NCBI GenBank assembly: GCA_034190875.2 | Contig: CM067354.1 | Coordinates: 34,787,877 to 34,851,876 of the forward strand | Length of the DNA: 64,000 nucleotides | Source of the DNA: Urechis unicinctus | Lineage: Eukaryota; Annelida; Polychaeta; Xenopneusta; Urechidae | Direction: 5' to 3' | Shown here: positions 49,010-64,000 of the stretch, piece after piece | How the letters are laid out: every line of letters begins with the position of its first letter | Numbering within the stretch: the stretch's first letter is position 1 | Made by a program: the position numbers and the translations under genes | Notes under the pieces: model-generated | Seen by the model: the letters and a program-made list of their open reading frames with translations, nothing else | Databases searched by the model: none | What the model was told of the DNA's origin: nothing

Positions 49010-49255
49010 GCTGCAAGGTAAAGATGATGATAGTGAGTTGATGCATACTAGCAAAGGATGGTGACAAGAAGCGGTGGCTATGGAACGTAGAGCAAATAGT
49101 CATAGTGTTCTCTATTCGAACTTCATAATGATGAAATACGTTATGATTGCCGTGGATGTTGCCATATATGATTTTATTAGCAACAATGTATCATGTCCGA
49201 TACGATAGCAATGCACATTATGTACATCAACGCATAAGCTATATCACATTTTGCA
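49010..49255 (+). repeat. Old repeat segment, partner at 33.1 kb
   Basis: Partner of 33,050–33,300. Confidence 0.85.
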
Positions 49256-50164
49256 CTCGAATACCACCTATTATGTAGTTCTTGTGAGTTCGGTTATTTG
49301 ACTTGTTTTACAGCTACCACATACTTGGGAACATATACAAAGGAATGTAAATAGGAAGCCACAAACAATGTTTGCCAAATTGGTATTTGTTGACTGATTG
49401 TCTTCATTGCACGGACATATGATAGCTTTCAAATTACGCATCCAACACGTGCAATAAAATCGGTTGTTTAAAATGTGAAACGAAACATTACATCATCCAA
49501 TTTGGGTAACAAAATGCGTACTGCAGTAAAGGCTGCGTCGTCACCACCTGCACATTATCCCTGTACTAGCTCTTCATTTAATAAACGATCCCATTTTAGC
49601 CCTTTAGTAATGAGGTCATGAAGTATTTACAAATTAAGCAGGTACGATTTATTTATTGTGCTAATTAGATCGGTTAACATACAAAAGTAAACATGCATGT
49701 CCAACTTTACACCACGAAATCAGTTTTCCTCCGGAGCTATGCGCCGCATAATACCACCTGCACGTAACAGCAACAGTAAGGCAATTTACTCGAACACTAT
49801 TTTGTTTCAAAAGGGAAAAATATCATCCGTGCCCTTTTTTGAAGAGCATGTTAATATTGTAAAGCGGGGTCTGATGAACGGTTTAATTTCAAATTACAAG
49901 AAGAGTTTTAAATAAATAACGTCTTTCCCGTGGTGTGATAAGTATTGCGTCTTAGTTGAGTCAACCAGAACTGATTGCTCATGAAATTATTCATTAGCGC
50001 AATGGGTAACAAAAGTCCAATAAAGTGCAATATGATATATTTAAAGTCAGTAAAATGCGGGATGCATTTTGTTTTGACAATCATAAAAATCCTGATGTCA
50101 TAGCAAGAACCTGATCGTTTAAATATTTATCAGGTCCAGCAATGTTTGGTTAATATGCAGAACA
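49256..50164. other. Non-coding DNA, no gene recognised
   Basis: A 72-codon ORF (49,697–49,915), SNFTPRNQFSSGAMRRIIPP-like and basic, has no partner or known motif. Confidence 0.4.
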
Positions 50165-50330
50165 ATTGCATTGTGATATATCGTGGCTTCTGAATAGCAA
50201 CGATGGTCCAATGAAATCTATAACCATTTTCTGCCCGTAACAACACAGCCACGGACGCATCATAAAGGTTCAAAGCCGAGAACGGGATACGGTAATATAG
50301 TTGCCTGATAATCAAACAAGATGGTTCTTA
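50165..50330 (+). repeat. Old repeat segment, partner at 32.6 kb
   Basis: Partner of 32,585–32,760. Confidence 0.65.
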
Positions 50331-51099
50331 ATTCCTACAATTACTTATGCTCGCTTTCAGCAGAATACAATGGCCTACGTGTCGTGCTAAACTGGTTAAT
50401 AAAAAACGATATTGTAACACAATCGGGCTATAGCAAAAATACAACTGGCGTTTTCCAATGCGCCAATGCTTTTGAAAAATAATTTACAGTACCATATATT
50501 TCTTGGCCGTATTGTCGATTTGTGCTACTAACAATTCTACCATAGTATTATCAACCATTAATTAAGGAATGAGACTGTGTTAATGATGCCGATGATTGTG
50601 TTGATAGTAACTTCACAAAAGACTCGCATTAAATCGTGAGACAAGGCTGTGTCGGAGGACTCTTAGCTACAAACCCACAACAACAATGAACTCAACATCT
50701 CATGAAACGGTAAATATTAACATTTGTATTAAATTTTCTTGTGATCGTCTAATTGAAAAGGAAATGTACTTCCTGGCTGCTTGAATTAATTACAAACTGT
50801 TGAAATAGTCAAAATGTTTCTGCACATTTTGATTTCTGAAACATTTGACAATATTTGTTCAATGGTAATACAAATGTTGTCATTGAAAGCATCATATATA
50901 TCATAACATCTTAAATGATTGTGATGTAACGCAAATTCCAGAAATGTATAGGTCGGGAATTGGACCCCAGCCCCTTGCACTGCCGTCCTGAACTTATCCT
51001 ATTCGGATATATTTTTGCACAGTTTTGAATAAAAGTCTTGCCATCATCAACATTTAATATAATGCGTCATTCAAGGGACCTCCATGAACGTTTCTTGGT
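50331..51099. other. Non-coding DNA, no gene recognised
   Basis: Nothing recognised. Confidence 0.4.
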
Positions 51100-51235
51100 G
51101 CTTAGAACATCTTGACAATCATCGTTAACAGCATCATCATCATCATCATCATCATCACCATCATCATGAAACATAGGATGGTTCCAACTCATGATGGTAA
51201 GCAAACATATCCTGTATATGATGAATTTATCCGCT
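51100..51235 (+). repeat. CAT-repeat-bearing old segment, partner at 34.4 kb
   Basis: CATCTTGACAATCATCG, a CAT tract (about 51,131–51,167), then CCTGTATATGATG. Partner of 34,430–34,590. Confidence 0.75.
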
Positions 51236-51244
51236 GCATATATA

Positions 51245-51245
51245 A

Positions 51246-51312
<67 letters not shown>

Positions 51313-51463
51313 TATATATAGAGATATATATATATATATAGAGATATATATATCTATATATATATATATAGATAGATATATATATATAGATATCCTACAT
51401 ATCTATATATATATATATATATATATCTATCTATAGATATATATATATATATATATATATATC

Positions 51464-51498
<35 letters not shown>

Positions 51499-51499
51499 C
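51245..51499. repeat. TA microsatellite with GATA/CTATA imperfections
   Basis: It lies directly upstream of the 51,520 segment, just as the 10,477–10,736 array lies upstream of the inverted copy. Confidence 0.95.
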
Positions 51500-51519
51500 A
51501 ATACATTTCGGTATTTCTC

Positions 51520-52150
51520 ATCTGTTGTTTTTTATATTCGTTCGTTAGACATGTGCAACGTTACTCTTTGTGTAAACATAAAACGAGGTTTTCGAGAATC
51601 CACGCTTTGCATGCCCTTATTCACTAGGCGCAACCAATATAGAGACGCATTCTTCTTCATAGCTCTCTTCACATTCAAATGTTACCGATAAATTGTGATG
51701 TATATGGTGCTGTCGCCATCGTGTTTCAGAGGGATTATGATAAATATTCGGAACAGCTACAGGATGAACTTATTGAGTGATGTTGATAACGAGTGATGGG
51801 TACCATAGGGTAGCAGAGCGGTAATATAGGTTTTGGGCGTTGTGGGGACAGAATGAAGGGATAGAGGGGATATGTTGTTAATGGGGACTTATGTTTAATG
51901 ATAGATAGGAACGAATGGTTAGCATTGCTAACTATGTAATTACTTGAGTGAATAGGACTGCCAACGACGTTAGACAAAATGTGGCGAAATTTTACCACAG
52001 GTGACATCAATCTTATTTCTGTCGTGCTTTTAGTTAAGGATAATAACGCACATATGTGTGACAACAAGTTGTAAATCTATGCTCTTTTGTGCTCGATATC
52101 CCAAGATGTTTCAGATATAGATAAATTTATCACCTACTACATAATTCAGT
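51520..52150 (+). repeat. Old dispersed repeat segment, copy 4 of 4
   Basis: Best partner of the inverted 9700–10,473 copy, with similarity along about 630 bp. Confidence 0.8.
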
Positions 52151-52469
52151 TTTTAGAAATGTCGGTTGTCGGAAATGTTGTGTTTGAGCATAACATATCT
52201 TAATAGCTCGGTGCTTATCTCGACGGGATAAGCATGTCAAAATAGTAGACTGCTTACTGTGAGTGAAACTGCTCCCAACAGCTATAAAAATAGCATCTAA
52301 CTGCCTGCAATGGATGACAAAATACATTTGTGCTTACAATGCAATGCTAAAATTTGTCCCAGGGAAGACATTAAGGTTGCTTTTTCTCTGAAACTACTTA
52401 GATCATAACGATTGATTGATAACGTAAGGCGTCATTAGTTTAATAAATCATTTCTATCTAAAAAATATA

Positions 52470-53220
52470 CATTTGGAAGAGTAATAATTGTACGATGGAG
52501 ATATGATTATGTTTATTTGCCATCGAAGTTCTAAATAGCAGCACAAACATTTCGACCAGACGATGTTGTACACAACTACACATAGGCAACAATAATAAAA
52601 TAAAGATATTGCTCAACACGATTTTATGTTCAAGTGCATTTATTGTCCCATATATTTTAGCTGCACATAATCAACAAATTTTGTTTTGTAGTACGTCTAA
52701 TGTCAAAACTACAATCATCAATTTGTGCCTGGAAATGTGTTCATATTCTTCTCGGTCGATTTGGGTAATGCTGGTGAATGGAATCAGGATAAGTGTCACA
52801 TTGGGGGCAATGAATAGGCCACGACTGGTAGTGATGTTTATAAACAAAGATGAGACAGATGACAAACAAGAACACAAAGAATATACTCCGTTTAAACAAT
52901 GGGAGTATATATCATAATTGATGTCGAAGGCGAAATAGATACTTAGTTTACTCCTTACATATGATTAGGAAGGGTCCCAGTTCGGGTAGCCAGAATCTTT
53001 TATGTGGGCATCATTTGCTTATCATTGTAGTCAGCCGACACGTCTGGGTTTAGACAAGTTAAAGTGGGTTTCAATCCTTCCAAATCTGTATTGGCGCTGG
53101 AAACCGCCCTTTGTGACAAATGATACCATCTCATCTACTGATTTGCCTACCAAGAATACAAAATGCATCGGAGGTCGAAAATATTATCCATTTTGCCGAT
53201 GTAGCATAAAATATGATTTA
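52470..53220 (+). repeat. Old repeat segment, partner at 42.3 kb
   Basis: Partner of 42,290–43,085, cut by the assembly gap that begins at 53,224. Confidence 0.8.
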
Positions 53221-53223
53221 TAA

Positions 53224-53323
53224 NNNNNNNNNNNNNNNNNNNNNNNNNNNNNNNNNNNNNNNNNNNNNNNNNNNNNNNNNNNNNNNNNNNNNNNNNNNNN
53301 NNNNNNNNNNNNNNNNNNNNNNN
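53224..53323. other. Assembly gap (100 N)
   Basis: Exactly 100 N; true length unknown. Confidence 1.
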
Positions 53324-55807
53324 GGAACCCGCGGCTGATGCAGCAGCACAATAAAAAAAACGGTGTGCTGAAAATATATCAAGATATTGTTTGCCGAGAA
53401 GAGTCCTGATCTATGGGCAATCATCGCCGACTCAGCTAATCGGACAATTACCCAGGCAACTTTAATTGCGTCCTGTACAATCGCAACGATATGGTGATAC
53501 ATTCTACAGGTGAAATTAATGGATGGTGTTATATATTTGCATGAATATGTAATATGCTTTCCTTTTCTTTGGTCGGGCCGTTGCACTGTGTGCGCGTTTG
53601 TGCTACACGGTTTTGGTATCACTATGGCTATTACCTATTGATAGATCTGAATGTTTGCCTACACCAATAATATACTTTATCGCCAACAAAACTGAAAGAT
53701 GTGGAAAGAAACTAATTTACAATCCCTAACTGCAGCCAGCATCCGGATAGTTCTTTCAGCACACTGAAGACTTGGCTCAGCGCGTTGGTTCCCGTAACTG
53801 TTCATTTCAATTTGCATGAATCCTGCTGATGATATTGTAACTGGAATTCTTTCAAACCGGGTGAGTGAACGATAGTGTTTACATAGAGCCGATGTAACCG
53901 CAAGAATTAAATAGTCTATGGCTCTGTACCTACCACATGCTTAAATCGTATTGTTGATAAAAAAACCTACAAGCCTACAAAACGTCGTTATGGTCACAAC
54001 GCATTCTACTAACATTTGTTTGATATCCTACTAGTGGTCGGCTGATTTATATTTGATGGCTTTGGTCTAAGCCTTTCGATGTGATGTACCGCATAAGATA
54101 AGGACCTAGGGAAAGGGTGTAAACATAATTGCTGACATACCCCTGAATCAACGGGTCTTAGCCGATCACCTGAGTGGCCACGATAATGTAACCATAATAT
54201 AAACACGGATACGCAGACGGTAGTATTACATTTCAAATAAAGCACATACGTCTATGAACAGTCAATAGCTGTTCACAAAGAGCAAATACAAGAACTGACA
54301 ATGATGTTTGATACTCCCCATTGTTGCCGAATATACTAATCAATGAAGCTCGCTCTGAAGAAGTAGTGATTGGTTTGCGCATTCTGCTGGTCCTCTTTCC
54401 ATGTATGAATGCAGTGTTCCAGCTTAACGATTAACCGAACAATTGACAAATCATATCTGACTACAAGACAGAAGATTCTGTTAACATCTCTCAATATGCT
54501 TTGGCGTCGCAACTGCTTACAAAGGCAACCTTCGCATTCTCGGTAAACCACTGCAGCTCCTTATCAAACTGATACATATCAGCAACCTATTATACAATAT
54601 GCATCAATGAAGAATACGGTAATATAGCTATTAAGAAACGTATTAGCTCTTTATGTATAACCTGGATCAGATTCATTACTAAATTGAGCTGCATGTAAGG
54701 ACAAATGTGTGTGGATGTTGCTTATTAAATTTGCTTTCGTCAATCTTTTCAGGAGATTACTTCAGCATACGTGACTTTGAACTGAATCGGAAATTGCTGC
54801 CCGTATGTTGAAGCTCTCTTTTCTTTATTGTATGGGATAATAAAGCTCCTCCATAAAAACCCTTTTGATACAATATGGAAAAAATTCATGCGCATGCGGG
54901 AATACACAGTTGTTACTAGTAAATGTTTAACACGTCTACTTTTTTCAGGGTCTTATGTCACTCGTTTGAAATTATTCATTTGCTTATATCAACTGTTTGT
55001 ACACCAATATCCGCTTCAGGGTCTAATGTCACTCGTTCGAAATTATTCATTTGCTGATATCAAATGTTTATACAGCGAACATATTATCATCAATCTGGTG
55101 CATGGAAAACGAATGCAATTGCGTTACATTTTCCCCTTCCTTAAACCATCTTTTACTTTCCAACGGCGTAATTTGTTATTGACGTCATTTTTATGAAATT
55201 CACTTACTGGCTGATGGGCGAAGATAATACACCGCTGTAAGAGAAAAGCAACTTTTTATTATGACATGGCTTTTTGACAATGTCTGGCCTGGGTTTGTCG
55301 ATATTGAAGCCTTTGTTTTCACCATAAATATCACGGAAAACAGTGCTCTAAATGCAATTTTCTATGTTTCGATTTTGTATGCACTGACTTAGGTGTAGTT
55401 CGTTTCAATGGTTTTATTATATAAAAAGAAAAACATGCATTAGCGACTAATCATGCAATATTATTATCAAGCCGAATCCATACTATGACCATTCATCCAG
55501 ATTAATAGCGGCATGGCGTGTAAAACGGATCAGCATTATCCTCAGGACAGTGATAGAATACAATCACATTGGTGATGTTAACAAGTTAATATGCACAACT
55601 AACAGAAATATCTTCATTCAACAACTGTATACTATCATTTCCCATGTAAAAAAGTGGGCTATCGCGGTCTCCTACTACCGTCAGCTTCGATACGAAGAAT
55701 GATCAAATCGGTGGTCATTTACAACATGTGTGGGGGTGAACAAATGGATTTGCAATAATGACGCGAAGCCGGCTTGGATATAAAAGTAGCATTGCTGACA
55801 ATGGCAG
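53324..55807. other. Non-coding DNA, no gene recognised
   Basis: The longest frame (54,828–55,196, 122 codons) is AT-rich, has no motif and runs through a local tandem duplication whose period is not a multiple of three. I do not call it a gene. Confidence 0.4.
54945..55085 (+). repeat. 71-bp tandem duplication
   Basis: Two adjacent units starting TCAGGGTCTTATGTCACTCG and TCAGGGTCTAATGTCACTCG, both followed by AAATTATTCATTTGCT and ATATCAA. Few differences, so fairly recent. Confidence 0.85.
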
Positions 55808-56328
<521 letters not shown>

Positions 56329-59300
56329 TTTGCCGACTAACAACTACTGAAACCGCGAGTTCGTGCAATCTGCCGAAGTAGAATCACGTTCGATCAGTGG
56401 TCTTGATCGAGTTGTTCACAAAGCCATTATGCCTCGTTCCCATTACAAGCCTCCGCAAAGTCCGGATGTGGCATCATTGGCCACAAAACGATAGGCTCTG
56501 TTTTGTTAGCGATTTTCTTTAGATTTCCTCCGAGTGTAAAATTGTTAATTCAATAATTAAAAGAGTCTAGGTCGAGCCTTTGAATTGTATCTGTGAGTAT
56601 GATTTGGCCTACGAATAGCGCATCCTTTAAACCCTATTATGCCATTTTTCAGTGCTTAATCTCTTACTAAGAATATGCAATGGTATGAGAAATCTGCATG
56701 ATGCATTGCGGACAAGTTGCAGTGGTATTGTCAGAATGACCCTTGCCACATGCAGGCCTTGCTGTTTCGGATGATTTTGTAAGAATCAATTCATCGAAAA
56801 CGAATTCGGAAAAAGGGGCCGTCCCCGTCACCAACTGAGCCACAATATAAATCATAGAGAGCTACAAATGACCCAGCCACTACCTTCACGCTGTCATCTT
56901 AAACTATCGGGTGTCATTGGATTGTTAGCTTGCGCTTGCTTATCGCGTCTAAATCGAGCTCCCGTTTCACTAGTGGCTACGAGCAGCTCTATATTTTAAA
57001 CACAATTGGAATAAAATAGCTGATGAACAGCCGCATGGCCAAGATCTCTCAGTAGGAACATGTTTGGAGATATTTTAATTGCAACACAAATCTATTCGAA
57101 TCAATACACACGCCGCCTTAATTATCATTCTGATTTCTCGACCGCATTTATGCAATCAATACCTCCATTAATACATTTTGTGCACACGGTGATCCGTTAA
57201 ATGGCCGCAGTGATATAGATTTGAGGGGACGTTTATTTCACGACCTTCCCGTAAAATGTATGTAGGTACCTTACAGCTGAATGGTGTTTTGTTAAGTCTT
57301 AGTCCTCGATGATGCAATATATCGATGTTTACCGATCATGTTGTGTTTGTTGCTGAACTCGTTTGCTTCAAACGGCTAGAATTGATCTATGTTCATAAGT
57401 TAACAGTGAATCCGAGCGACGAGACATCTGAACTTACAGCTGCATGTATGCGTATGACATTACGAATGACGTAACTACCACAACAAAACTATCGTGTTTG
57501 TGATTCCTGTAAATTTTTCATGTAATCATACTTACAGGGACAATAGTAATGGACTACATATAAAATGTACTATGTCTACCCGGATGGCAATTTTAAAGGG
57601 CAATTACATTTGTGTACCTTACTTTGGAATTGACTACGTCAATACTCAGTGATATAATTGTCTCTACGACATATCTTGGAGTTAATTTTTCTTATTGTAA
57701 GCAGAGATTCAATCCAATGATCATGTCTGGATTAAAAAGCCGTGATGCTGTTGCAACGTCAATGGAACGCTGTTTGATGTAACTCTTGGTTACCATGTTA
57801 CCAATAGATGCTGTGACAGTGTTCCACCATAACACTTGCAGGTACATGATACCATATAAGAGAACAATTCAACGGACAATAATTTGTTATTGGTCAGTCG
57901 CAATTATTAAATGCAAGCTCCCGATGCCATCATGATGCTAGGTTATTACTCCCACTGCCACACCGATGTCATCGAAATTAACTACAGATATGTTCTTGAT
58001 TGTAAATGTTATCATTCTCTATTGATTATCAGTCGCCCCCGCATCGTATCTGGCGTACAATGAAATAAAGATGTTTGAGAAAATTCGCTACCGTTGTCAT
58101 CAGATGGACCTGTATTTTGAATTATTCGGTCATCATAACGAATTTATAAAAGACTTGCATAACTATCAGTCATTATTCCAAATGCAATTACAAATGAGAG
58201 GTTTTCTATCTATCTAGCGCAATGTTATGGAATAGGAGGCAGTGGAATGTAGTCGGTAGGGGTGTGATTTATCTCATCAACTTCGGGCAGTTGCAATGAT
58301 CAGCATTAGTACAAATTATCTATTTCTTAAGATTATTAAATATATACATGCTCATTGAGGGTTCGCATTGTGTAGGATATACTCTTCTTGCGTGATATGT
58401 GATAATATTAGGGTCTTGGTAACACGATAGGCCGAGCCCTAGCTACACACTGCTCGACTTATGTGCAGTCAATGATGCTTACCACGGGCGACTTCCATGC
58501 ATCAAAACTCAGCAGTTTTAATTGTTAGAACGTCTAGTTCTTCTACTTTAACAAAGTATCTATATATTTACACGGCATTGAGGGAAAGTGTCATCATTAC
58601 TCATATACGGAACCCAATGTATTCGTAACTTGAATATACTTAAGTAACGGAATATTGATAATCAAGTGTCAGTCATCATAGACATATCCAACAGCATCGC
58701 ATAGAAACTGGGTCTTGCTTATAAATTATCGGCCAAGTACAGCGGGAAAATTTCACGGCTTCATGCCGCCATATTGCCGTGTAGTAAGAATTCTATTATG
58801 TATGCTTAAATTAGAATAGACCACTAATTAACACGATTCAATTTATTTTGACGATGCAAACGCAATGCTCTAGCTCAGCTGTTTTTTATATGTTCTGATC
58901 GGGTTTCATTCGAATGTACCCTGAAATGTGCCAGGGTGGGTCCTAAAATTACATAGCATGAAAATTGCAGCGAGTCACTAATATCTGGGTGCAGATTGGC
59001 CCTTCGCCACTTAGCAGTATGCATGCGTTACAAAAGCCTGATATTGTATTTCCAGTTCGTTCACATCACAATCTCTGTGATTGTTCGTACTGCAGAGGTG
59101 TCCAAGAATAACCTCATTGTGGCAGCATGATTTTATACGATTGAGCTACAGGAATTAAAGGTTCATCTAAAAAGCCACATTGCCCAATCTCATTCGGAGT
59201 GTCTACATTTAAAGTGTAACAATAGAGACATATGCGAATCGCAAATCAACCCAACCCATCATTCGTTATTACAATGCTGCGTCAATGTGTTTCCAATTCT

Positions 59301-62300
59301 AGTTTTGCTCAGTAGAGGGTGGTGGTTGCGATAAATTGGATTTGACCAATATATCCAAATTCAATTGCTTGCATCGTAATATCTAGCGTTGGGAAAGGTC
59401 ATGATTTCACGTAGATCATGATATGGGTTTGCCTAAATGACAAATACATGAAAGTGCCATCTATCCCTGCTACCACAGCAACGTTTTTTTTGCCCCCGAG
59501 TCCGCCTTGATAATTGATACGTTTGGTTTATTTTGGGAATATGCAAATAACTGGACATTTGCAATTAAAATCATCATTCATAAATGGTCAGTAATAGCTA
59601 TTAACTCCAAATCAACCTCGTTTATTGCTCGACAATTAAGAATTCACCACAAGAGAATCTCATGCTCGGAATGAACAAATACTGAATTTTGACTGTACCT
59701 TATTCATATAGATACTGATTGCTATTGACAAAATCAAAAAATATTGCAACCATACGCAAGGATTTTGTGCCATGCGTCAAATTACAATTCAATAGTTCAA
59801 CAATTGCTTTTGCAGCGCAAGATATATTGTGTGATGCGCAATATGATTGTTGAGGGGTTTGGTTTGCGCATGGTTTATCGAGATGATTGGTCAAGCAGCA
59901 AAGATGTAATTCCAAAGACCACATCATTCAATGCTTGAACATAATCTGACGTTCGGATTCATGGACTCAGGATTCATTTTCACGTGTGCGGTCAAAGAGC
60001 TATAACGTAAATTACTTCTGCAATTGTTAACTGATGGCATCACATCGCAAGCGTTGGTGAAGATTGACGGTGTCTTAAGAGCCATTCGCTTGAATAGATC
60101 GGAATATTTGCATGGTGCGACGTAGTACTGATGGCCGTGTTCCTATGACACTGATCAACATTGCTGACACATGCGCTGGACGTCTTATAGCAGAGAAGCA
60201 GAAACCAGGTTGTGTTATGTTAAATAATTATAATTATTTATGTATCCTGTGTAACTACAACGTAGGCTAATGCACTTCAATCCATCCACCTTAGTTTGTT
60301 TTGGTATTCAGTACACTGGAATAAAGTTTGTATTCCTTAAATGCCGTTTTTGTCAACAACACTTTTGCAAGGCTTTTGGCTACTGGAACATACTTAAGAT
60401 TGTACAAAAGGGTTCTTCTGACTTTTTCTAACCATCAATATATCAATTGAGCCACCGTCAATTCAGAGGATGGGAGCGGGGTATGGAGGGGTGGATTTGT
60501 TGTGCGAGTTATACACCATAGATTGTTCCCACGTCATCTCATTTCCCCTACGATGATTTTTTATCTTTTCGTAAACAGATATACATCGAGTCAGCATAAA
60601 TAATATATATTTTGTAACTGGCAACTCAGGCGATATTCAGAGATTACTGTTAGAATAGCTGGCGTAAGAACTGGTTTTGTGCTGTACGTATGGATTTCAA
60701 ATAAGGTGTGTACGACGGCGACGATTATAACGTTTGCCAAATGGTTCGTTGAACATGACATACTTGGCTCTTTTAGCGGCAGTCGTCAGTAGGCGTGTAG
60801 GCCTCTGATGGGGTTTGATGAACTACAAAGATTCATGTGCTTGCAGTTGGCCGGTGGTAAAAACTGCTCACTCCTCCCATTGGTTATAAGAATATGCGAC
60901 CATATATCAAAAGAAGTGAGATTATTACAACAATGCAAGGCAGTTCCTGCATGGTGATCAAATAACTCCAGTTGATCAAACGAACGTTCACTGGTCGCAC
61001 ATTAGTAATTTTGATCAAACAATATAAAACACTAGCTGTTAGCACTGACGATTTCGGCATGGTCTCGTACCTTTAACAAAACATTGACACATTAAGGATG
61101 ATTTCAAGGTAAGCAGGGCAGCTTTTAACCGGTATGCCAGGTATCCATTTCAATCGAAAATTTTGCAAAGAGTGTTCAACTTCTTAGTCGGAGGAATAAT
61201 TGATTCAAGTTGCAAACGACAACTGCATGGTTTTTACAATGAAACGCCTACATAGGGCTATCATGCAAGTATAATATATTCAATTGATGATATGATATGA
61301 CAAATCTTTATTCCAAATAGTTTGACATTTTCATCAAATGCGTAGTGCTCAGCGGCCGCAAAGCTATTACGTGGCATCTGCACAAACGCATTCTTCATCG
61401 CCGCTATACCGAAGACAATGTATCAAAATGCAATCTGGCGTTAACTTGTGACAGTGAATGATCTGCGATAGTGAAAACAAATCCTACACCCCGGCATCTC
61501 ACTTTTTGATATTAGGCTTCACTGTGTTGGCTGTCTCGCTGATACAGCTTGCGGAACTGCTGTTTATGAATCTGTGCGAGAATCGGTGAGTGACCATATA
61601 TTGGCTTGTTTGGTGTACAGATTGCCAGGATAAGTCACTATTAGCGTACCTAGAATAAAGGAAAACATTTGTATGTGAATTATTGTTTGAATGCTGTAGA
61701 ATTGATATGTTAGCTATCGTTAGTTAAAGGCTTATATTATCATAATCTGGTAGAAATGCTGCGTTTAATTCATTTTTGTTTCTGAGTTCTAAGCAATCTA
61801 TGCTAATCGGACTCGGGATTTACTAAGAATACTTGGAAGAAAGGCAGTTTGCAATATCAAAGGTTTTGCTGGCAGGTGAATGTGTATAAGGTAGCTACAT
61901 ACCTTGCCATCATTATTCTTCAGTTCTCAAACATAATTCATTATTTCTTTAAAATTTTAATACGTTGCTAGTGCCCATGGCGTTATAAACCATGTTCTAT
62001 CTATTTAGCAGGGACTATAAATGTAGTATGTGATGTGGTCTGTTGCAACTATGCCAATTAATTTCATGTGGTCGATTCGAAGTTTTGCATTCACATTTCA
62101 AATTGATTTGCTCATATATTCTGTTTTTATAACCATTTTTCTACTGAATGACATCATTTAAACACATGCATGCCGATGCCTTCAACTTTTTAGTACATAG
62201 ACATGGTTGCATTGTAATACTTTTTAAAGTTTAAAGGCTTGATTCAGAATTCATTCACGAGAAACTCAATTCACATACAATTCCGTTTATGAAGGAACTT

Positions 62301-63499
62301 TGTTTGCACGTTGGTTTATAAAACCTGCATCAGACACACGTTGTTCTATATGCCATCAAAATGAAAGCACACAAAAAGATATGCCATTTCATAACATTAC
62401 TTGAATATAGCCTTCACCAAATAAGCTGCATAGACTTGTGTGTGAAACATTTATAAATCGTTAAGAATAAAATTAAAAAATTGCTATGAAAATTAGCAGC
62501 GACGTTATAATTTATCTCATACCAAAATTATACCGCCTATGATTCAAAACAGAACTATCCGTGGATCAGTATTCAGTGGCTATAGCGGTGACATCAATGA
62601 ATTAATGCTTGTCAGGAATATGTGCCGCTATTTATTTATTCCTTTCGATGAAACTAGCGAATATTTGTGAAAGCGAGACACCGTGTCCCGAAGTCGAATA
62701 ATATGACTATCAAACATTGTAAAAACAGTAATGAATTCTAATAGAAAGGCAATTTCACGGCGAATAGGCATTTTGCGTTGCATTTATCATTGAAGGTCAA
62801 ATTGAAGGGCGATTATAATGCTTAAACAAAGCACCTCAAAGACCAGCGCCCTCTTAAGAAAATATGGCGGCAACGTGTACCTTCGGCTTCTGTCAGGAAC
62901 CATGCCCTAAAGTTGAGGCTGTTTTATAGCCATATGGAAATAAGAATGTATCTAACATTTGGATTCAAAACGCTAATTCGCCAGTTTCTATTGTTGATTT
63001 GCATTGTTATAGTGCTATGTGATCATACTGCGTGCGAGGTGCTGACGCAGAAATTGGTTTGCATATTTGACGCTCGACAACAAATAGGCCACTCTTATCA
63101 TTTCACTCATGTATCAAAATATCAATCAGCAATGGAGATAACAATGATCTATGATACATTCTATGTTATTGATTGATCAACTGAACATATGCGATCATAC
63201 CTGTTCGAAGGTGCAAAATTATCTCCGATCTGTAATGCATTGCTTCGTTTTTGAACTTTAATTTCTGCATTGGTTCCAAAACCGACGCATCAATTTGTAA
63301 AAACAAGCTCCGAGTGGCATCACATGTGTACAGAAGAGGCATTATTATTCCGTGCATTATTCCATGCTCTGGTTTTCTACTCGTTCCTTGATGAAAAAAC
63401 TACAAAAGGGCCACTTTCTAACTGAAAAAAACTGCACCCAAGCACAATTTATGCTGCCAATCGCAATTATGACCCTAGCTAAGTCCAATTTGGTTTCAA
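56329..63499. other. Non-coding DNA, no gene recognised
   Basis: About 7.2 kb with no ORF above 90 codons and no clear RNA gene or element end. An open stretch at 60,120–60,208 ending before GTTGTG could be a chance exon-like frame. No confident match to the older repeat families was found. Confidence 0.4.
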
Positions 63500-63963
<464 letters not shown>

Positions 63964-64000
63964 GTGGGAGCTAGCGCATTTGTATTGTAAATGACTTACT

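Noticed and set aside
54828-55196. 122-codon ORF
   Set aside because: AT-rich composition, no motif, and it spans a 71-bp tandem duplication that shifts frame.
60080-60210. Possible exon with an open frame ending before GTTGTG
   Set aside because: The donor is weak, there is no clear acceptor or neighbouring exon, and no protein motif.

Overview
The window looks like part of the nuclear genome of an animal, most likely a marine invertebrate. It has spliced THAP and P2X7-like genes with GT/AG introns, AT-rich non-coding DNA without obvious CpG depletion, and long TA and TATG microsatellites. I cannot name the phylum. There is no bacterial-type gene organisation, and I found no convincing tRNA or rRNA gene.

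Layout. (1) 1–2.8 kb holds the only convincing host genes. On the + strand are the last exons of a THAP zinc-finger protein of transposase-like type. On the - strand is a short gene with the cysteine-rich cytosolic domain found at the C terminus of P2X7-like receptors. They are convergent and their coding ends overlap by 12 bp. (2) 3.1–3.7 kb is a small inverted-repeat DNA element (MITE) flanked by TA. (3) From about 6 to 53 kb I see no gene. The DNA is a mosaic of old, diverged long repeats: at least 15 segment families, mostly direct copies at roughly 11–17 kb spacing once the palindrome is discounted, plus one inverted block at 6.1–10.5 kb. TA and TATG microsatellites sit at the same places in different copies. 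(4) 19.9–30.5 kb is a 10.6-kb near-perfect palindrome. Its two arms are about 4.7 kb each, around a 1.1-kb centre of repeated ~290-bp units. Each arm carries a set of short ORFs in two related modules. The arms are far more alike than any other repeat pair here, so the palindrome is young or kept alike by gene conversion. One ORF recalls, from memory, a region near the N terminus of PolB-type proteins encoded by virus-like mobile elements of invertebrates. The element is unclassified and is treated as a fossil. (5) 53.3–64 kb is gene-poor DNA with TA arrays and a few short tandem duplications. Two 100-N assembly gaps lie at 12,741 and 53,224.

The two host genes share a short locus and their messages probably overlap. 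The palindrome appears to have entered one copy of the old repeat unit, because the related copy near 46–48 kb lacks it. All homology statements come from reading by eye, with no alignment or database search.
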